This document shows positions 34,462 to 36,517 of a stretch of DNA of 36,517 bases, piece by piece. The stretch lies in contig WJLX01000141.1 in NCBI GenBank assembly GCA_014728225.1, positions 1 through 36,517 of the forward strand. The letters run 5' to 3'. The stretch's first letter is position 1. Every line of letters begins with the position of its first letter. This stretch comes from Candidatus Coatesbacteria bacterium. GTDB taxonomy: Bacteria; RBG-13-66-14. Under the pieces are notes generated by a model, which did no database searches, had not been told where the DNA came from, and saw nothing but the letters and a program-made list of their open reading frames with translations. A program made the translations under genes and the position numbers.

Positions 34462-35114
34462 TGCCGGCCTGGACGCCCCCCGAGCGGCCACCCCGGTCAG
34501 GCGACTACGCCCCCTTCTGGCGTTTGGCGGCCGCCCTGACCGAGGTCCGCGTCTTTCGCCTGCGGATCATGGGCCGGTCCGGCTGGATAAAACTGCTGGA
34601 TACGCTGGGAAAACCGTTGGGCGTAGAGCTCTCCGGCTTCGACGCTTTCACCTGGAACGGAACCGTCCATCTGGCCGAGCGGCTGTTCGGCACCCGGGCG
34701 GGCTACCTGGTGCTGCGCCACGAGGCCGTCCACCTACTGGATCAGCAACGCCTGGGACCGCTGCCCTTCATCATCGCCTACCTGCTGTTGCCTCTGCCCG
34801 CGGTGATCACTCTGCGGGCGCTGTTCGAATGGCGGGGCTACCGCGAGACCCTGCGGGCCTACCGAGAACGCAGCCCCAAGCTGGCCCGGCGCCGGGCGGA
34901 GAAGCTCGTCCGCCAGTTCGCCTCGGGGCGCTACCTCTTCATGTGGCCCTTTCGCCGCGCGGTCGAGGGCTGGATCGAGCGGGAACTGGCGCGGCTCGAG
35001 TCCAGCGGCGGCCGGGCGCCCCGGGGGCTGGAAGAGCTGGAGCGCCTCACCGCCGCCGCTCCCCAGGGCGAAGGCGGCGACAGCCTTCCCGGCCCGCCCT
35101 CGATCATCGATTGA
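34461..35114 (+). CDS. HExxH putative membrane-associated zinc metalloprotease-like protein
   Basis: The 217-residue protein contains the zincin motif in YLVLRHEAVHLLDQQRLG (His87-Glu88, His91), followed by a hydrophobic stretch FIIAYLLLPLPAVITLRALF that may be a membrane segment, then EWRGYRETLRAYRE, where Glu123 or Glu129 could supply the third zinc ligand. The C-terminal half is helical and basic. The arrangement recalls uncharacterised gluzincin-like families with HExxH...Q and a downstream E..AY motif, but I cannot name the family. The start ATG overlaps the TGA of the GT-C/TPR gene by one base, so the two are translationally coupled and likely act together in the envelope. Confidence 0.75.
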   Translation: MPAWTPPERPPRSGDYAPFWRLAAALTEVRVFRLRIMGRSGWIKLLDTLGKPLGVELSGFDAFTWNGTVHLAERLFGTRAGYLVLRHEAVHLLDQQRLGPLPFIIAYLLLPLPAVITLRALFEWRGYRETLRAYRERSPKLARRRAEKLVRQFASGRYLFMWPFRRAVEGWIERELARLESSGGRAPRGLEELERLTAAAPQGEGGDSLPGPPSIID

Positions 35115-35138
35115 ACCGGGTAGATTGAACCGGGTAAT
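35111..35138. repeat. Direct repeat of TTGAACCGGGTA at the promoter of the secreted-protein gene
   Basis: TTGAACCGGGTAGA (35111-35124) is followed directly by TTGAACCGGGTAAT (35125-35138), a 14-bp period. The first unit covers the end of the preceding gene and the second abuts the -35 element, a placement suited to a regulator site but also compatible with simple slippage. Confidence 0.75.
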
Positions 35139-35166
35139 TGACCCCGCCCGCCGACGGTTGTATCCT
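35138..35166 (+). promoter_or_regulatory. Sigma70-like promoter for the secreted-protein gene
   Basis: TTGACC (35138-35143) and TATCCT (35161-35166) are separated by 17 bp. A transcript starting near 35173 would have a short leader before the ATG at 35199, which has GGAGG at good spacing. Confidence 0.6.
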
Positions 35167-35198
35167 TATTAATGTAACCTACCCAGCCGGAGGCAGCC

Positions 35199-35816
35199 AT
35201 GAAACGGACAACCCTCGTTCTGCTCGGCCTGCTGTGCGCCGCCGGCGCCTTCGAAGTCGTCGTCGGCCAGGCCGAGACGCCCACCAACATCCCCTTCTGC
35301 GGCCACTGAGTGAACTCCTACCGAGTCCAGGATCTGGTACTCGCCCAGGAGATCTGCACTTCCGGCACGCTGACCGAGATCACCTTCCAAGCCGCCTCCG
35401 CCGCAACCAGGGCCGAGTTCAACGGTTGGGAGATGCGCCTCTGCCACACCTCCCTCGACGAGCTGACCGACAACTTCGCCGACAACTACGACGGCAACAC
35501 CCCCCAGCTCGTCCACGCCGCCGACCCCCTCATCCTCTCCTGCGCCGTCGACGACTGGTTGACCCTCGAAGGTTTCATCACCTTCGAATACAACGGCGTC
35601 GACAATCTCCTCGTCGAGTACCAGTGGTCCGGCGACAACTCGACAGACATCGACACCTGGATGTGGACGGCGGATGGCGACCGCCTGCTGTACCACAAGT
35701 ACCTGGACAGCCCGACGGGTTACCTGTCCACCAAGCTGCACCGCTTCCGCCTGAGCTTCGCGGACGCCGCCGTCGAACCCGCCAGTTGGGGTGAGATCAA
35801 AGCCGCAGGACTATAG
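35199..35816 (+). pseudogene. Secreted protein gene interrupted by a single in-frame TGA
   Basis: From the ATG at 35199 (GGAGG upstream) the frame encodes a signal peptide MKRTTLVLLGLLCAAGAFEVVVG and the mature start TPTNIPFCGH, then meets TGA at 35307-35309. The same frame continues without interruption for 168 more codons, from VNSYRVQDLVLAQEIC to EIKAAGL, ending in TAG at 35814-35816. Promoter, ribosome-binding site and signal peptide belong to the first part and the folded domain to the second, so this is one gene with a nonsense codon; a TGG (Trp) to TGA change is the simplest origin. Alternatives are recoding, reinitiation at the GTG directly after the stop (35310), or a sequencing error. 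The mature domain looks like a beta-rich extracellular module; function unknown. Confidence 0.75.
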
Positions 35817-36106
35817 AAGGTCAAAGATACCGCGGCAAACCGCCGTTGCGGACCGGCTCATTCTAATGGCGGTCGCCCCGTCCAAGGGCGACAACGCTGA
35901 AGCTCCAGTCATCCATCTTCCGCCGGCCGGACAGCCTTAGCCCGCCGGAAAACGGTCGGGCCGGACTCCGGCTGACGCCTACTCATCAATGACGACAGCT
36001 CGTGCTGTTTCCTGATCTTCCTTTTCGGCCCCCGCCTGTGCTCCAGCCTGTTCTCGCCCAAGGCCTAGGCCTCGGCCTCGGCCACACCTTCTAGGTGGTG
36101 GCAGCC
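35817..36106. other. Gene-free region downstream of the secreted-protein gene
   Basis: No credible gene is seen. GTCGCCC (35872-35878) can pair with GGGCGAC (35886-35892) but no T tract follows, so it is only a weak terminator candidate. A short GGCCTAGGCCTCGGCCTCGG run lies near 36062-36081. Confidence 0.5.
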
Positions 36107-36335
36107 GCGGACCTTTGACAAACAGCCTGTTTACTTATATGGGCTGGGGCCTTGAATCGGAGTTTCGACACTAGTCGAAACGCCGTCGCTACGAAGCAGC
36201 GCAGGCACAGGTTTTTGCATCTCGGCGACCGTTCAAGCTAATGATAACGGTCCGCCTCCGCAAAAACCCTGCCGGTTCCGGCGCCGCGGACTCGGGCGAC
36301 GTCGCCGGTCGTTTGGACGCTTTTTCAAAGATCCG
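36107..36335. repeat. Nested inverted-repeat element, copy 5 (degenerate)
   Basis: The left outer arm CGGACCTTTGACAAACAGCC (ending 36126) pairs imperfectly with the right arm around 36315-36335 (CTTTTTCAAAGATCCG). The inner arm is reduced to GGTTTTTGC/GCAAAAACC plus an imperfect GGCA/TGCC extension. The loop (about 36218-36259) is well preserved and matches copy 3: ATCTCGGCG, ACCGTT, AATGATAACGGT and CGCCTCC. The left inter-arm segment is about 40 nt longer than in other copies. Confidence 0.8.
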
Positions 36336-36352
36336 CTGCTTACGCAGTACGG

Positions 36353-36380
36353 CGGGCGGGGTTTGCCCCCGCCCGTTTTC
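36353..36380 (+). terminator. Rho-independent terminator-like hairpin
   Basis: CGGGCGGGG (36353-36361) pairs perfectly with CCCCGCCCG (36367-36375) around a 5-nt loop, followed by TTTTC on the plus strand. It could end plus-strand transcripts from the secreted-protein gene or the repeat element, and the hairpin also lies just past the stop of the minus-strand partial gene. Confidence 0.6.
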
Positions 36381-36397
36381 TGTGTGGTCGCCCCAAT

Positions 36398-36517
36398 TCA
36401 TTCATCATCACTAGGAAAATCAAACTCCTCAGGATCGGATTCCTTAGGAAAGCTAAGACAATGATAGCTAGGTATTTTACCATCGTATGTTCCCTCCATT
36501 CTTCGTATTAAATCAAA
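36398..36517 (-). CDS. 3' end of an unrecognised gene (partial, AT-rich)
   Basis: Reading inwards from the right edge, one minus-strand frame is open for 39 codons and ends in TGA at 36398-36400: FDLIRRMEGTYDGKIPSYHC followed by LSFPKESDPEEFDFPSDDE. The hydrophilic, acidic ending looks like a natural C-terminus. By hand count the segment is about 37% GC, far below the rest of the window, which suggests foreign origin. Its start lies outside the window, and the family is not recognised. Confidence 0.4.
   Translation of the reverse strand, partial: FDLIRRMEGTYDGKIPSYHCLSFPKESDPEEFDFPSDDE

Noticed and set aside
35307-35309. TGA as selenocysteine or a reassigned sense codon
   Set aside because: No convincing SECIS-like hairpin was found just downstream, a secreted beta-rich protein is an unlikely selenoprotein, and TGA ends several intact genes in the window, so genome-wide reassignment is excluded.

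Overview
The window is bacterial DNA of high GC content (roughly two thirds by eye) using the standard bacterial code: TAA, TAG and TGA all end well-defined genes, and GTG starts are common. It carries a nearly complete, co-directional ribosomal supercluster (str, S10, spc and alpha operons in canonical order), an mreBCD rod-shape operon, tRNAs, envelope genes and a family of intergenic inverted-repeat elements. Lipobox and signal-peptide proteins together with MreBCD suggest a rod-shaped, probably diderm bacterium. The divergent proteins and the style of the secreted protein near the right end suggest a little-studied candidate phylum (FCB-like or Coatesbacteria-like), but this is inference; no species can be named from the sequence alone.

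Layout: 1-641, start of a secreted zinc carboxypeptidase (minus). 781-8061, one long minus-strand transcription unit read from a sigma70-like promoter at 8167-8195: GT-C membrane protein, mreB, mreC, mreD, archaeal-type phosphoglycerate mutase (apgM), a DJ-1/PfpI-like lipoprotein, rnhB and a duplicated 2TM-domain protein, closed by a terminator at 694-725. 8272-9363, tRNA-Arg(ACG), tRNA-Ser(GCT) and tRNA-Ser(TGA), with a terminator and a promoter back to back between the two Ser tRNAs. 9398-31871, the translation supercluster on the minus strand: rpsL-rpsG-fusA-tuf-rpsJ-rplC-rplD-rplW-rplB-rpsS-rplV-rpsC-rplP-rpmC-rpsQ-rplN-rplX-rplE-rpsN-rpsH-rplF-rplR-rpsE-rpmD-rplO-secY-adk-map-infA-rpmJ-rpsM-rpsK-rpsD-rpoA-rplQ. 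32374-35816, plus strand: a GT-C glycosyltransferase fused to TPR repeats, a translationally coupled HExxH membrane-associated metalloprotease-like protein, and a secreted protein gene interrupted by one in-frame TGA. The right edge is AT-rich and holds the 3' end of an unrecognised minus-strand gene.

The most striking non-gene signal is a family of five intergenic elements of about 180-230 bp (1440-1628, 8671-8858, 14627-14806, 32101-32295, 36107-36335). Each is a nested inverted repeat: an inner arm ending GGCACGGTTTTTGC around a loop of about 40 nt, enclosed by an outer arm containing AAACAGCC. The outermost arm sequence differs between copies but is complementary within each copy, and the loop of three copies contains a second hairpin with compensatory changes. 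This looks like selection on structure (RNA or cruciform), not simple copying of terminal repeats. Unusually long spacers (300-630 nt) inside the ribosomal supercluster also carry short tandem repeats, including Shine-Dalgarno-like 12-mers upstream of tuf and G-rich units downstream of secY.
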